Origin: Zymoseptoria tritici IPO323
Taxonomy: Eukaryota; Ascomycota; Dothideomycetes; Mycosphaerellales; Mycosphaerellaceae
Assembly (NCBI RefSeq): GCF_000219625.1
Contig: NC_018207.1
Coordinates: forward strand, 558,001-622,000
Direction: 5' to 3'
Length of the DNA: 64,000 nt
Position numbers and translations under genes: made by a program. How positions within the stretch are numbered: position 1 is the first letter of the stretch; the number at the start of each line of letters is the position of its first letter. Below, piece by piece: positions 20,550 through 32,904 of this stretch. The notes beneath the pieces are model-generated. The model saw only the letters and a list, made by a program, of their open reading frames with translations, was not told the origin of the DNA and did not search any database.

Positions 20550-20794
20550 ATTCGACGTCCCGTATCGTCTGTGAGTCTTGCAGGTGGCTTTGTAACGTTG
20601 ACTGGGCGGCTTCGTGGTGTTCAACGACGCTGTACAGTAGTGTAATACTGCACGCCTTCCTCATCCCAGCACTATGTAATCGGAAAAGAAAGGGGTCGCG
20701 TACGAAAACTTCACAGATCTAACCCATCGCTTATACGCTTCAACAAAAGACACGCAAATATCTACAAACATCCCCAACTTCCACCCCTTCACCC

Positions 20795-21886
20795 TCACGC
20801 AATCTTCCCCTTATTCACCACAAACCCCTCAATCGCACTCACCGCCGCCCACAACCGATTCTCCGCTTCGGGGAACACCAAACTCCTCTTCCCATCATAG
20901 AACACCTCATCACTCACCTCCTCCGGATGTCTCGGCAAACAATGCATGAATTTCCACCCTTCCCTCGCCCCTCCCCTCCTCGCCAACTCACTTGTGATTT
21001 GAAACCCTTCAAACGCTGCCATCCTCTTCTTCGCCTCTTCTTCCTGACCCATTGAGACCCATGTATCCGTCACTAAAATGTCCGCGTCTTTAACCGCTTC
21101 TTCGGGGACGTTGGTTTCGGTGAGTTGCACGTTGGGCGCGGTGGAAGTGATGATGTCCCGCATGAAGGGCGGGATGGAGTAGCCTTTTGGTGTGGCTACG
21201 GCGATGTGGATCCCCAGCTTCGCGGCGCCGATGGCGAGGTCGAAGAGCACATTATTCGCGTCGCCGATCCAGGCTATCTTCAACCCTTCCAGCCCCAAAC
21301 TATTCTTCCCCCTCCCCTCCGCCGAGCTAGGAAACGCCTCGATAATAGCCTGATAGTCCGCAATCGTCTGAAGGGGATGATACAAATCACTCAACGCATT
21401 GATGACCGGCACGGAACTATGTTTCGCCAGTCCCGCTACGTCCTCATGCGCGTTGACTCGTGCGATCATAGCGGACACCATGCTGCTGATCACGACACTG
21501 GTATCGTAGAGGGACTCGTTGACGCCGAGTTGGATGTCCTGGGAGCCGAGGAACATGGGGTGGCCGCCGAGGAGGGTGATGGCGGATTCGGAGGAGACGC
21601 GGGTGCGGGTGGAGCGTTTGGTGAACATGAGGGCGAGGGTCTGGTTTTGGAGGGTTTGGCGGAGGTGAGGTGGGATGGAGCCGGATTTGACGGAGGATTT
21701 GTAGGAGGAGGCATTGCGGACGAGGGTGGTGAGTTCGGTGGGGGCGAGGTCGGAGATGGAGAGGAAGTGTCGGGGGGCGAAGGGCGAGGTTGTTGTGGGT
21801 TGGGCTGGGGAGGTGGTGGTTGTGTATTGTCGGAGGTGAAGGGAGCGGAGGGTTTTGGAGGCGGGGCGGAGGGTTCGGGATGCCAT
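20795..21886 (-). CDS. ARG3: ornithine carbamoyltransferase, mitochondrial
   Basis: Intronless 363-aa protein. It has an Arg-rich mitochondrial presequence (MASRTLRPASKTLRSLHLRQ), then the carbamoyl-phosphate site STRTR at 92-96 and HPLQT at 170-174. WIGDANNVLFDLAIGAAKLG follows, and the ornithine-binding HCLPRHPEEV near residue 310. It transfers a carbamoyl group from carbamoyl phosphate to ornithine, giving citrulline in arginine synthesis. The ATG at 21886 was chosen because it gives the presequence; the open frame extends 40 codons upstream as Ser/His-rich, unlikely sequence. It ends 245 bp from the 3' end of ILV6, so two mitochondrial amino acid biosynthesis genes face each other. The family name in Aspergillus is argB. 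Confidence 0.95.
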   Translation of the reverse strand: MASRTLRPASKTLRSLHLRQYTTTTSPAQPTTTSPFAPRHFLSISDLAPTELTTLVRNASSYKSSVKSGSIPPHLRQTLQNQTLALMFTKRSTRTRVSSESAITLLGGHPMFLGSQDIQLGVNESLYDTSVVISSMVSAMIARVNAHEDVAGLAKHSSVPVINALSDLYHPLQTIADYQAIIEAFPSSAEGRGKNSLGLEGLKIAWIGDANNVLFDLAIGAAKLGIHIAVATPKGYSIPPFMRDIITSTAPNVQLTETNVPEEAVKDADILVTDTWVSMGQEEEAKKRMAAFEGFQITSELARRGGAREGWKFMHCLPRHPEEVSDEVFYDGKRSLVFPEAENRLWAAVSAIEGFVVNKGKIA

Positions 21887-22418
21887 TGTCGCCAATGAGG
21901 GGGACGAGGAGGAGGAGGAGGAGGAGCTCGTTCGATCGGGAGATGTATGTGTGTTGTGAGAGTGGTGGATGTGAGTAAGATTTCCTTGGTCGTCAAAAAA
22001 TCCCAAGTCGAGCTTCCCAGAGCTCTCCCCGCCAAATGGCCATTGACTTCTGTCAGGTCACGACTCGACACCCGATCTCTAGTCACGACTTGTACACTGC
22101 AATAGAGAAGAGGTTCTTCGATGCAACCGCATCAGAAACAGGCTACCTTGCGATAGACAGTCGACAAGTTTGTAGCATTTCAATGTCACTTTTATGTACC
22201 CTTCAATTCTATTCGTCCGCTTGGCGCGAATTCCGGCCATTGTTTATCCTCCCGGGCCCGAATCACCGTAACGTCCGCCGGAAGGATTCGAAGGAGGCGC
22301 CCATCCGGAGACTGCAATGCCCGTGTGCGACCATGAGTACTCTTGTCCTGCCAGACGCGCCATGCGACTACACACTCATCGTTTACTTATATATACTGCT
22401 CTCGCGACCGCATCGAAA
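21887..22418. promoter_or_regulatory. divergent promoter region, OTC / FAD monooxygenase
   Basis: 532 bp between divergent starts. A TATATATA run sits at 22388-22395, only 24 bp before the ATG at 22419. That raises the possibility that translation of the monooxygenase really starts further down, at 22512. No gene inside. Confidence 0.45.
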
Positions 22419-23743
22419 ATGAGTACCATTGCAAGCCGTCTTCGACGAAAGCTGGTAGCACAAAACACCTTGACCTCACAAGTACAGGCTTACACCACCT
22501 CGACTAGAAAAATGCACAGCATGAAGATTGAGAAGCCCATCGCCATCCTCGGCGCAGGCCCGGCCGGCCTCATGCTAGGTCGTCTCCTCGACCTTTCCAA
22601 AATACCTTTTACCATCTTTGAGCGAGACACAGAGCCTCGCAATCGACAAGGCAGCGGGACTCTAGATGTGCATCCTGGTACTGGTCAGCTCGCCCTCAAA
22701 GAAGCAGGTCTATTCCCACAATTCAAAGAACTCGCTCGCTTCGGCGTCCGCAACAGGTTCGTCGACGAGAAGGGAAAGGTACTCGCCGACGTGGGAGGGG
22801 AAGGCGACGAGGACAGACCCGAGATCGATCGCCTCGATTTGCAGCGCATCATACAGGAGACAATCCCGCCGGGGAAGATTCAATGGGGAAGTAAGGTCCG
22901 GGATGTTGGCAGGAACACGAACGGTGCAGTCGAGATTCACATGGCTGACGGGAAGGTTGAGTCCGGCTTCGGTCTGGTCGTGGGAGCAGATGGAGCGTGG
23001 TCAAAGGTTCGGAATCTGTTCACCTCTATCAGTCCACAGTATTCGGGTACAACATTCCTCGGCACAACGATCCTGCCCGGAGATGAGGTCTATGAATCGG
23101 CGGACTCCCTGGCAGCGCGAGGAAACTTCCTGGCCATCCGTGGGTACCAGAAGATCTTCTTGTACTACTTGGGTGATCGATCGTACAAGATATACGTGGG
23201 CTCAGACCTCGCGCGTAATCAGAAACTCGATGACGCACTCCTCTCCGATCCCCTGGAGGTCTGGAAGTCGGTATTTTCCAGTGATTTCAAGGAATGGTCA
23301 TCCACACTCACCGACCTGGTCAGCAAGAGCGCCAGAGGATATGGGACGTGGCCGTTCTACCATTTACCCAAGGAGGCTCTGTCGTGGGACCCCGTCCCAG
23401 GCGCTGCTTTAGTCGGAGACGCGGCGCACGTAACGTAAGTGGCAGACCAGTAGATGAGCGAGTGCATCACTAGCTAACTCATATTCCCAGCGTTCCGAAT
23501 GGAGAGGGCGTCAACAACGCCATGTTCGACAGTCTCGAACTCGCTCAGCAGATCATCAAGCACTGGTCGGGCGACTTGGAGCAGGCTGTGGCGGAGTATG
23601 AGAAGACGATGATTCCGAGAGCGCGGGGGAGCCTAGAGGACGGAGAAATGATGATGAAGACGTTGTTCGGACCTGATGCTCCAGAGAGTCTTTTGCAGGC
23701 TTTCGGCTTCCCAGTCGATGGAAGTGGTTCAAGGGTTGATTGA
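22419..23743 (+). CDS. FAD-dependent monooxygenase, TetX-like (FAD_binding_3)
   Basis: Two exons, 22419-23434 and 23491-23743 (1269 nt, 422 aa). The intron GTAAGT...CTAAC...CCAG restores HVTVPNGEGVNNAMFDSLELA. The protein carries the dinucleotide-binding GAGPAGLMLGRLL near residues 42-54, FERD, then GSGTLDVHPGTGQLALKEAG. Further on come VVGADGAWSKVR and the second FAD motif GAALVGDAAHVTVPNGEG. This resembles flavoprotein hydroxylases of the TetX/salicylate hydroxylase group, which insert oxygen into aromatic or polyketide substrates with NAD(P)H; the substrate is unknown. An Arg/Ser-rich N terminus could target mitochondria if the 22419 start is used. The alternative start at 22512 (MHSMKIEKPIAILG) removes it. 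No biosynthetic cluster surrounds it. Confidence 0.85.
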
Positions 23744-24196
23744 ATGGGGTCGTCGGCAGCGACTGCCGCATGACTTATGATAGAGATGATGAACACAGCA
23801 CAACAGAGGTAAGACCAGGGGCGTGGTAATTGAAAGAGTATACCTAGTATGTACGATGAAAGCAGGTCGAACGAAATCGCAAATATCTCCCTCACTTCGC
23901 TCTCGGATTCGGTGCCGCATGGGTGGTCGGCAAAAGTGTGGGGTAGCATTTCCTCTTTCTTACCTTATCGTCGGGTGATCGATTGGACAAAGACCGTACT
24001 CTCTCGATCTCTTCCCATCCCGAGTGCTACTCCAGCATCAGGTATCGCACTGCGTGTGACCGTCATCATCTGCCGACTTTCCTTCTCTCCTATACATTCA
24101 CGCCTTCCCTCGCTTCTCCAATCCCGACAGCATCGCCCGGCGCATGCGCAGCAACACATCCTGACGGATTGCGTCACCACCACTCCCACCGCCATC
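23744..24196. other. intergenic, no supported gene
   Basis: Upstream region of the Tag1-like gene. The reading frame happens to be open back to 23849, but the added sequence has no protein-like features. Confidence 0.4.
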
Positions 24197-26951
24197 ATGG
24201 CAGCAGACGACGAGCCCACCAGGCAACAACAGGACCACGATGCCTCGGAGCGCACACCTCTCATATCCCGCGCCTCCGACTTCGAAAACGCCGACCAGAG
24301 CCAACCCCATCGAGAAACCTCCGCCACATCCGTCCTCCAAGCTCTCCACAACCCCAAGCGACGACGATGGCCCAGTCTCGTAGCTCTCCTCGGACTCTGC
24401 CTGCTAGCTGTATTCATCATCGTCTTCGCATTCATCGCGCCGACCGCTATGAAAGAGTATGCCACTCAAGCGGTGGTGTTCGAGCCGACGAGCCTGTCCA
24501 TCGACTCATTCACAGAAGATGGCGTGCGGGCGCGAGTGCAGGGTGACTTCACCATGGACGCGAGTAGGGTAAAGAATAAGAATGTGAGGAATTTGGGAAG
24601 ATTGGGTACTTGGATCGCAAGAGAGGTTGAGACGGGGGAAAGTGAGATGGAGGTTTCGTTGCCGGAATATGGGAATGTGCTGTTGGGGACTGCGAGGATA
24701 CCGGGGATTAAGGTGTACATCCGGAATGGACATACGACGCATATCGATGTCTTGAGCGACCTATATCCTGGAGATGTGGAGGGGATCAGACGACTTGCGA
24801 CTGATTTCATCGATGGCCGGCTGGGCCAGCTAAGAGTCATAGGCAAGGCGAGCGTGCCGGTGAAGAGTGGTTTATTCAGCTTGGGAAAGCAGGCTTTACA
24901 GCAGGAGATGCTGTTCGCGAATGACGATATCCCGGAGATACCAAAATACAAGGTCAAGAAGCTCAACTTCCGCGAGGTTGAGTTACCCAACAGCAAGGGC
25001 ATGGCCGCGGATGTGTCGCTCAAGGTGCAGAACAAATACCCTGTTGAGTTTACGATCCCTCCGCTTGGATTTGGCATTTTGGTGGACAACTGCAAGAAGA
25101 GCGATCCGTACATCATGTTGGCAAGTGCCATTACCAAGGATATTGGGATTCAGCCGAAGAAGGATGTGGTGGCCAACGTGACTGGCATCGTTCGCCAGCT
25201 ACCTGCAGTCTTGACCCAAGATTGCCCGGGCTCTTCGAAGTCTCCGCTTGACAATCTTTTGGAAGGCTATCTGAACGGAGACGAGACAACAATATACGTA
25301 CGAGGATCCGACTCGCCATCTGAAGACACGCCAAAATGGATCACAGATCTCATCTCAGACATTACTGTTCCCGTTCCAGTTCCAGGCCGTACTTTTGGAC
25401 ATCTCATCAAGAACTTCACCATCGTTGATACACACTTCAGTCTGCCTTCTCCATGGGCCGAGCCAGGTACCCCAGAGTCAAATCCTCGCATTTCCGGCAA
25501 TGTGGCGGTGCTCGTCAATCTACCAGAAGAGATGAACTTCAACATCTCCGTCGGTCGTGTCCGGGCCGATGCTGATGTGTACTACAAAGGCAAGAAACTC
25601 GGCCGACTGGACCTCGACAAGTGGCAGCCAGCTCACAGCAATCGTCTTGAGGATACTGAGGACGGTCCATTACTACGAGTCGAGAGTGCAATCAAGAATG
25701 CACCACTCCTGATTGAAGATGAAGATGTCTTCGCGGATGTTGTACAAGCACTGATCTTCAGCGGCAAGTCCATCACGATGAAGATCAAAGCCGCCGTCGA
25801 CGTTCAAGTCGAGACAGCGCTGGGAGAATTTGCCGTCCGCAAGATCCCCGCCGAAGGAGAGGTTCCCGTCAATCGTAGGTCTTAACCTTGCATCCATTTA
25901 CATATACCCACTTTACCGCGACATTATGAGCTCGACGACCTGCATTGCATTCATCGCAACATATCATTCCATAGAGTAGATAGGCTAAGAAACATTTTCT
26001 CCTACAGCAACCTCCCCGTCCGACCCTCACCATCCCCGCCCCCCATTCTCCAACCTCACCGACACCCTCAAACCCCAACTCGTCGACCTCCGCATAGCCA
26101 ACACAACACCCTCCTCCCTCTCCCTCGCCGCGACCCTCAACATCACCAATCCAACCCCCTACTCCGCCTCAATCCCCTACATCTCCGTCGAAATCTGGAA
26201 GAACGCTTCCCTCCTCGCGCACGCCACAGCACACAACCTCTCCATCCGCCCCGGCCGCAACTCCAACCTGGAAGTCCTCGCGCTATGGGATCCACTCACC
26301 CTCTCCGGTCCAAAGGGCAAAGAAACCGGCCGCCAACTGATATCGCAGTACATCTCCGGCTGGAACACCACCCTCACCTTGCGTTTACACCAAAAATCCT
26401 TCCCTTCCAACCCGACCCTCGGTCGCGCGCTGTCTCGTTTCCCCGTTGACTTCGCAGCTCCACACCTTACCCCCGAACATCCCCCTCCCTCGTACGGCGA
26501 CCCCGACGACGATGACGACCAGCCCAGCGCAGGATCCTTCATCCGCAACGCCAAATTCCACCTCCTCTCCTCCAGCGCAACTTTCACCCTCCTCTCCCCT
26601 CTCACACATTCAACCCTCTACATCACCTCTCTCAACGCAACAGCTTACCTCCCACCTTCCGACCCTTCCGATCGCGACCCCAATCCCGCCGACCGCGAAG
26701 CAGGGCGTATCCTCTACGATGAGCCATTCGGCGTGCCTCCCGTCGCAGAAACTCCAGACGGTGAAGGGTTCGACACGCCGAGACTTCCTGTGGACTGGAA
26801 TTTGGGCAGTGTGGGGTATGGAGCTGTCAAGAGGGCGTTGGGAGGGGAGTTGAAGTTACGGGCTGTGGCGGAGGTGGGGGTGAGGTTGGGGCGGTGGAGG
26901 GAGGTTGTGTGGTTCAGGGGTGGGGGTTTGGGGGTTGGGATTCGATTGTGA
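24197..26951 (+). CDS. DUF3712-family vacuolar membrane protein (Tag1-like)
   Basis: Two exons, 24197-25874 and 26008-26951, joined to 2622 nt, giving 873 aa. The intron (GTAGGT...CTACAG) restores frame. The N-terminal 70 residues are polar and include a dileucine-type ERTPLIS. One transmembrane helix follows (SLVALLGLCLLAVFIIVFAFIA-like segment, about residues 57-80), then a long luminal part made of repeated LEA/DUF3712-like beta domains, with many NxT/S sequons in the second exon. Yeast Tag1 (YLR173W), a single-pass vacuolar protein linked to termination of autophagy, has this layout. An ERTPLI-type signal fits vacuolar sorting. A short DPDDDDDQ run lies in the C-terminal part. Some databases call relatives 'pre-rRNA processing', which the architecture does not support. 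Confidence 0.8.
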
Positions 26952-28184
26952 GAGTAGATTGTTGAGATTGGGTGATGAAGAGGGACCTGATGATCTAGGT
27001 ACACAGTACAATTTTGGAAATAGTCTCGAATTTGGGAAGCGAGTGAAACAGTCTCGCGCATTGTCTTGTCATGTCAGTCAATAAATACATTCGTGTTCGT
27101 CTTACGATTTCTCGGGGTTCATGATGGTGACGACTTCTCTTTCTCTGCTCGAACGCCATCTCAGCCCGCTCCCATTTCAACATTACTCGATCACCACGAA
27201 CCTACAACTCATCCCGCGGCAAACAATACGAGTCGCCTGGTCGTCTGCATCCTTGCCAGCCTTCCCAACATCCTACCAAGCCATCTCACTCGCTTTGCGC
27301 AGCTCGCATCGCGTTGTCTTCCGCCCATCGACCTCCTAGCCGTGGGAAGATTGGAAGCTGTTCACGGCAGCCAATCCTTCAACTCTCTGTGGGCCTCACG
27401 GCGCACTTCTGCTGTCCACAAATCACCACGGCTACGCGTGAAACCCGAGTCCCGCGATGCCTCCAAATGCTGCCGGCAATGAAATGGAAGTCGAATTGCT
27501 CGCTGGAGCTTTCCGCACATCTAGTCGTCTCGTCTCGTCGCTTTGACCTCGACTCGGACTCAACAGTCTGCCTTCGAACTTATGCGGAGCATTTGTGGAT
27601 GTTCGAGAACCCTCGACCATAGGTTGAATGCTGAGTTCCTTGGTTCGGCGTTCTGAAGTCTCTTACGAACTGGTGGAGTGTACAACTCTGCTCTGCACGC
27701 AGTGCTCCGTGCTCGAAGTTCGTAGGCGTGCCTGCTGACTACGCAGTGCCTCGGCGACAGTGGGAGCATGAAGTCTGTATCGTCGCGGGTAGAGATAAGC
27801 TGGTCGGCGCCACGAAGTACGGAAGATGTTCCTCGGTTTTCCAGCAGCTCCAATTGCGAAAGCATCGCCGCAGGTGAGTAGTCGTGGGCCTAAGCAGGCC
27901 TTGTTCCGGATTGGCCGGCGCATGCGGTTGTCGTTGGGGTGATCACGCGCCCATGGCCGAGAGCGGTGCATTGTGATGCTCCATAGCTGTCCAGGCAATC
28001 TCCGTGGTGCGAAATGCCAGTCTCGAGACTCCTGTCCGATCGTATGGCCATAAGCCCTCCCAGCTGCGAGCATGTTGAGAAGTGTCCAACTCAATCATCG
28101 CCGCAGCATCGCTGCTCTTGCAACATCTCGGCGCCGTTCACCTCGATCACCATATGAGTACATCCAGCGTGATCGCAGTCCCTT
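26952..28184. other. gene-poor stretch, no supported gene
   Basis: About 1.2 kb with overlapping frames of 60-140 codons on both strands and no domains or splice structure. Nothing supported. Confidence 0.4.
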
Positions 28185-28472
28185 TCAACCATGCACATGC
28201 ACCGGATCTGGCAGCGCAGGCAACTCCTCAAAGACCTGAACCTCATGGCAAGGAGCCTGACTCTCCTGATCGGCTTTGGCTTTGGCTTTGGCTTCCTTCG
28301 CATTGTGGATCTTCAGCTTTCGGCGGCGTTCGAAGTAATTGACGAGGAGGATGACGGTGAGACTTGCAATGGCGCAGACGACGATTGATATGACGGCGAA
28401 GAAGGTTTTGGACGTTGCGTTTTCGGACGTTGCGTTTTCGGACGTTGCGTTTTCGGACGTTGCGTCTGGCAT
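28185..28472 (-). CDS. small single-pass membrane protein with NATSE repeats
   Basis: 95-aa frame from ATG 28472. The N terminus is DATSE followed by NATSE NATSE NATSK, encoded by a 15-bp tandem repeat and giving three N-glycosylation sequons. Next come one transmembrane helix (TFFAVISIVVCAIASLTVILL) and a basic, Ala/Lys-rich cytosolic tail (ERRRKLKIHNAKEAKAKAKAD). The frame is open upstream for about 60 codons of Ser/His-rich sequence, so the start is uncertain. A cell-surface or ER location is likely from topology; function unknown. Its 5' end faces the 3' end of GPI10, on the same strand. Confidence 0.45.
   Translation of the reverse strand: MPDATSENATSENATSENATSKTFFAVISIVVCAIASLTVILLVNYFERRRKLKIHNAKEAKAKAKADQESQAPCHEVQVFEELPALPDPVHVHG
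28410..28469. repeat. four exact-to-near tandem 15-bp units
   Basis: GGACGTTGCGTTTTC repeated from 28410, 28425, 28440 and 28455. The last unit is diverged after ten bases. In frame with the small membrane protein, so copy-number change would add or remove one N-glycosylation sequon per unit. Confidence 0.85.
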
Positions 28473-28745
28473 CTGCGAGGAGTCAGTGAGGTGCTGAGTT
28501 CGAGGGACGAGGTGAAGTACATGCCTTGAATGAACAGAATATGATGCTGGTATAGTGATGCGACGTGAGCTGCGATAGCTAAGCGATGCTGATGTGGATG
28601 TTGAGTGAACGTGATCGGTCGCCAAAAGCGGGAAGTGTGGAGAGCGCAAGTCTCAGATCTGGGGCTTGGAGATGGAGAAAGGAGGAACGACTCTGCTCGT
28701 GAACGCCGGAATGCAAGAGAGCATTGAGGCTTGCTCCTCCCTTCA

Positions 28746-30561
28746 TCATTTACAATTCCAGGCAAGTACGACCACATCGCCTTTGCGGCGACTGTCATCG
28801 TGCCAGTGAGTATTGAACAAGCGCTTGTCCTCCACATACTTGCTGTCCTTCAAGAAAGGAAGCAATATCGGCTCCAAGTGCTCAAACACGATCAGGTAGT
28901 CAGGCCACTGACGCCGTGACATTGAATTCTCGAGGTCCTTCGATACCGCGCCTCCAACGTCGGAGGACGCAGTCCTGAGATCGCGCATGTTCTGCTGTAA
29001 CCAATGAGCAGGATCATCGTAGAACACATCCGCCTCGTCGAAGTAAGTCGCTTGTTGCTCCGGAGACATGTTGAGTGGCGGCTCACAAGTCAATGCCCAA
29101 GCCTTGATCTCAGGATAGACGAAGTGACTCCGCCATGGTGTGCTATGGCAAGGCGTCAAGAAACCGACAGTGATGTTCCTCGCATCTGATGAGCCGTCCA
29201 TTGCCGCCTCCTGCTTTTGCCGCAAATAATGCATCACATCAATGACGCCGCGCTGATGGACCATAGTGGTGTAGTATGCGATGACGATGTTGGCGGCTAG
29301 CAGAACGAGCAGTATCGCAGCTCGGCTCTTACGTCTTGTCAAGGCGAGAGAGAAGCTTGCGATGGGTCTCGCTGCCAGGATATGCAGCATCGGAAGCAAA
29401 GGATAGAGAAAGCGCATCTCCTTATGGGCGATCGTTGAGAGTGTCAACACGGTGAAGATGACCGCGAATGCAAAGATGAACTTCACGTTGCTCTGCCAAG
29501 CTTGCGTCGACATCGCATCGCGGTTCCTGTGTTGCAAGCTATGCCATGTGCCATACGCTGCGAATGGCAATGCTGTGGTCAGCAACAGAGGAAGCCCTTC
29601 CGTGAAGTAGTAGTCAACACGATTTCGTCCGTAGAACACGGCCAAGGACTGGACGAGGTTGATGTATAGGAAGCGCAGAGGAGGACAAGCCCACTCGCCA
29701 TAATACAATCTGTCGGCGCTGGCAAATACGGCGACAATTGTTGTCCCAACAATGGCAGCAGCTTGGACAAGAGCAAGCGACTTTGCAAAGCTCCGAGTAC
29801 ACCACACTAAGCCAGCACTTATGGCGATCCAAATGAGAATGTTGGTCGGACGGAAATAGAATGCCACGGCGGCGCCTGTGAGCGCTGAGTAGAGTCCTGC
29901 GGGTCCAGATCTGACTCCTGGCTGCTTGTCGGTCGCCTCCGCTGCGAGGAACCATCTCCATGGAAAGAGATACAGCGATACCACGGTCACTGTCGCCTCC
30001 AGAGAGTTTGAGAACGTCCGGGTCGAACAGAACCACTGCCATGGGCTTATCAGAGTCAATATAAGAGCTGCATACGATGTCCGCCGTCCGTGGAGTAAAT
30101 CGGCCAAGCGCCAAGTGTGATAATCCAAAACTGCCGCGAAGAAGGCTTGAAGCACTTTCGGGGCGGCTAGCAGCGCATTGGCACGCCAGTGGACATTGGC
30201 TCCGAGGAGATTACAGAGCAAGTCTGTTGACTTGAATACGACCGCGAAGAGAAAAGGGTGAACGGAGGTTCGCAGCCGTTCGCTCCACTCCTGGAAACCA
30301 GATCAGCGGTCTTCAAATCTTTTGGACGGTTGGAGTATCTTGTACCCAGGTGAGCCAGGCGCCGCTTTCTGGTCCAAATGCGAGATCCCATGCTGGCTCC
30401 AACGATTGAAAGTACTCATCGGGTTGGAACGAGGTTTGGACGAAGTATGAATTGGCCAGCCTGAACACGAACAAAACCGTCAAAGCGAGACCTGGAGCGA
30501 TGCTTGCTGATGCTTCTGCTTGTCGGCGATGAGAACTTGTCTCATCGTGCTTCAGGGGCAT
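28746..30561 (-). CDS. GPI10: GPI mannosyltransferase 3 (GPI10 / PIG-B)
   Basis: Two exons, 30561-30346 and 30290-28746 (216 + 1545 nt), giving 586 aa. The intron (GTACAA...TTCCAG) joins GAWLTW to [16 protein letters not shown], the conserved TWEW block. Exon 1 has the lumenal catalytic-type motif [14 protein letters not shown] of GT22 mannosyltransferases. The rest is a multi-span ER membrane protein with [19 protein letters not shown] and [17 protein letters not shown] (the HKE.RF motif). Gpi10/PIG-B adds the third mannose to the GPI precursor from dolichol-phosphate mannose in the ER lumen. Length agrees with fungal homologues. No sign of damage. Confidence 0.93.
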
Positions 30562-32904
30562 CTTGGTATGCGTTGACTTTGGGCTTCAGACTTCCGGACT
30601 TGGTTGTCTCGAATTGTAGTAAAGCGTTCAAGGACTCATATGCGCGATACCTGAGACGGGTCCAATCTCCGCAGTTGGGGCTCTGCAGTGAATTTATTGG
30701 CAGAAATGCTTGTGTTGTGATGGTGTCGTTTCTATCGAGATTTGCTCTTTGCTCCCTCGCGTGGACATATCCAGAAGTGATATCGTAGTGTATGGCGCTA
30801 AGGGTTATCAAACACAAACTTCTGCCTCAGGCATCATTTCGTCTTGTCAGGACGACGACGACGATGTTGCTCCGTTTGTTCACAAACTTCGAGGTCGAGG
30901 TCAAGTACAATCGAATGCCTAAGAGTCCCATACATTGCTTTATTGGACACTTTGCTCCTTCCATGGCATAGATTGTCGAAGCCACGAGGAAATGTCGCAT
31001 CACTCATCGTTTCAGTATGACAATGCACGACCGCTCCCTGCGTGACTCTCTTGGAGTCGAAGTTGTAGTGTCTCCGCCCAGATCACCGTCGCTCCCGCTC
31101 TTGCTCCAGCATCGACTCCAAAATGCACAGCCCCGCAAGCTGTCACATCCGAAGCCATCACGCCGCGTCGAGATCGCCAATACATCCGACCACGTCCGCC
31201 ACCAGGGTGAGAGTGCTCTGATGGAGACATTCGTGGTCAAGTGAGTCTACCAAGACTCGGAAGCTCAACTATCCGCGCAACTTTCGAGGCTGCGCTCACT
31301 TTGAGAGATCCACACAAGGATTCCTGCAGAGCGGTGGATCCGTCCGAATATCAGCCAGAGGCGAGACGTGCAGAGGCAAGGATTGTTCGACGACAGCTCG
31401 CGGATGAAATACCCCCAATATGGGCACTCCGATGCTGCATCGTCGTGTGCAGGTCTGAGAAGTGTCTCTCATCGGTGGAGATTCGTGATTGCTCACCCCG
31501 ACATGGCATCCGGAGATGAATGTCCGCGGGCTCGCGGCCGCAACCTCCACCGCTGACGGGGTCGATGCGGATGAATGAACTCACCTCGAAGAGCCGTAGA
31601 CTTGTCGTTACGCCCTCACGGATCAGATACCATGGTCTTGGCGAGCAGGATGACGATGATGTCGACGAAGGTTTTGAAGACACTTTCCAGCACCTCAAGG
31701 CCGTCGCCGTGGCCTTGGCCTTGCATTGTCGCCTTCGTCCTCACCTCATCCTCTGACGCCAGCCAAACCGCTTGGCTCGATGTACTTCTTGGAGAAGCTA
31801 ACATTAGCCATCATTGGGTTCATTAGCTCGTAGCCTACTGCATCCGCGGAGGTGAACCTGGGGCCGCCAAGACTCATGGGAAGCCTTTCTCCATCTTCTA
31901 GTCTTCCGAGACCCAGCGGCAACATCCTACACCTTTCATCATGCCATGACATACATCGACCAGCGTGGAGAAGGAAGCTCCGGCATTGCATCACACGTCG
32001 ATTGGCGCATGTTGTATTCGGGGAGAGAGCAACACGCGACATGTTGTTGTTTGTGAACGATGCAAATCGTTGCCATGCATTCCTCTCATTTTACCCTGTC
32101 TCAACCTCGGAACACTCTCGCTAAATTTTATACAGGACAACGCAGTGCCGTTGAAGAACGCAACGATTGAGCCTCTATTCTGAAAGGCCTATCGTCCGCA
32201 AGAAGTGCCATAAGACGATCGTTGCATGGCCGCTGTGGACCCGAACCTTGGAAATGAGAGGGCGCAGCAATAAGAGCAGCTTGGCATCCGGTCTCAAAAG
32301 TCAAACAATTGTCGGCCACGGAAGTTACCTCTTTGGGGTCTTGGTATGTCACTTCGAGCGATGTTTGCCAAGTGATCGCCACAAACCGCCCAGCTCCCGA
32401 GTAATGAGGACTGTACATGGCTCCACAACGCGATCGAACCCCAATTACCTCCTAGACCTGCATACCCGTCGACTCTTCAGATTGGGTGCGAGCTGCCGTG
32501 GAGCTGTAACAACATCCACATCACGACGTTGAAACTACCACCTCCGCCGCTCCATGGACCGCGCCTTCCGCTTGGGACAGGTCCACCAATGTCTTCTCAG
32601 GCTCTTAGCCCGACGCCGAAGGATGTCAGAGAGGTTCCTAGGCAGTACCTGCCAAATGAGGTCAAACGGCCCCGAGCCGTCATGGCTTTCGCCAAGTGAA
32701 CGATCTATCCCTTGGCCAGAAGGCATGTCGAGTGCCATGGATTTGGGCGCGTGTCCACCGCAATCTCTCGACCGGGATGCATGTACATAAAGGTATGGCT
32801 GTCTGCCTTTCCTAGATCTACCTCTTCATCTTCATCCATCAGCATCGATATCATACGACCACTCCTCCCCACTTTCGTTACCGACCAATCCATCCACATT
32901 CAAG
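30562..32904. other. gene-poor stretch upstream of the CHRD gene
   Basis: 2.3 kb with only short, mutually overlapping frames and no domain. The GPI10 promoter must lie at the left end. A TATA-like TACATAAA at 32784-32791 precedes the CHRD gene by about 115 bp. Confidence 0.45.

Noticed and set aside
21125..21898. 257-codon plus-strand frame rich in Gly/Glu/Asp
   Set aside because: Antisense to ornithine carbamoyltransferase, which has all family motifs; the open frame follows from the GC-rich codon use of the real gene.
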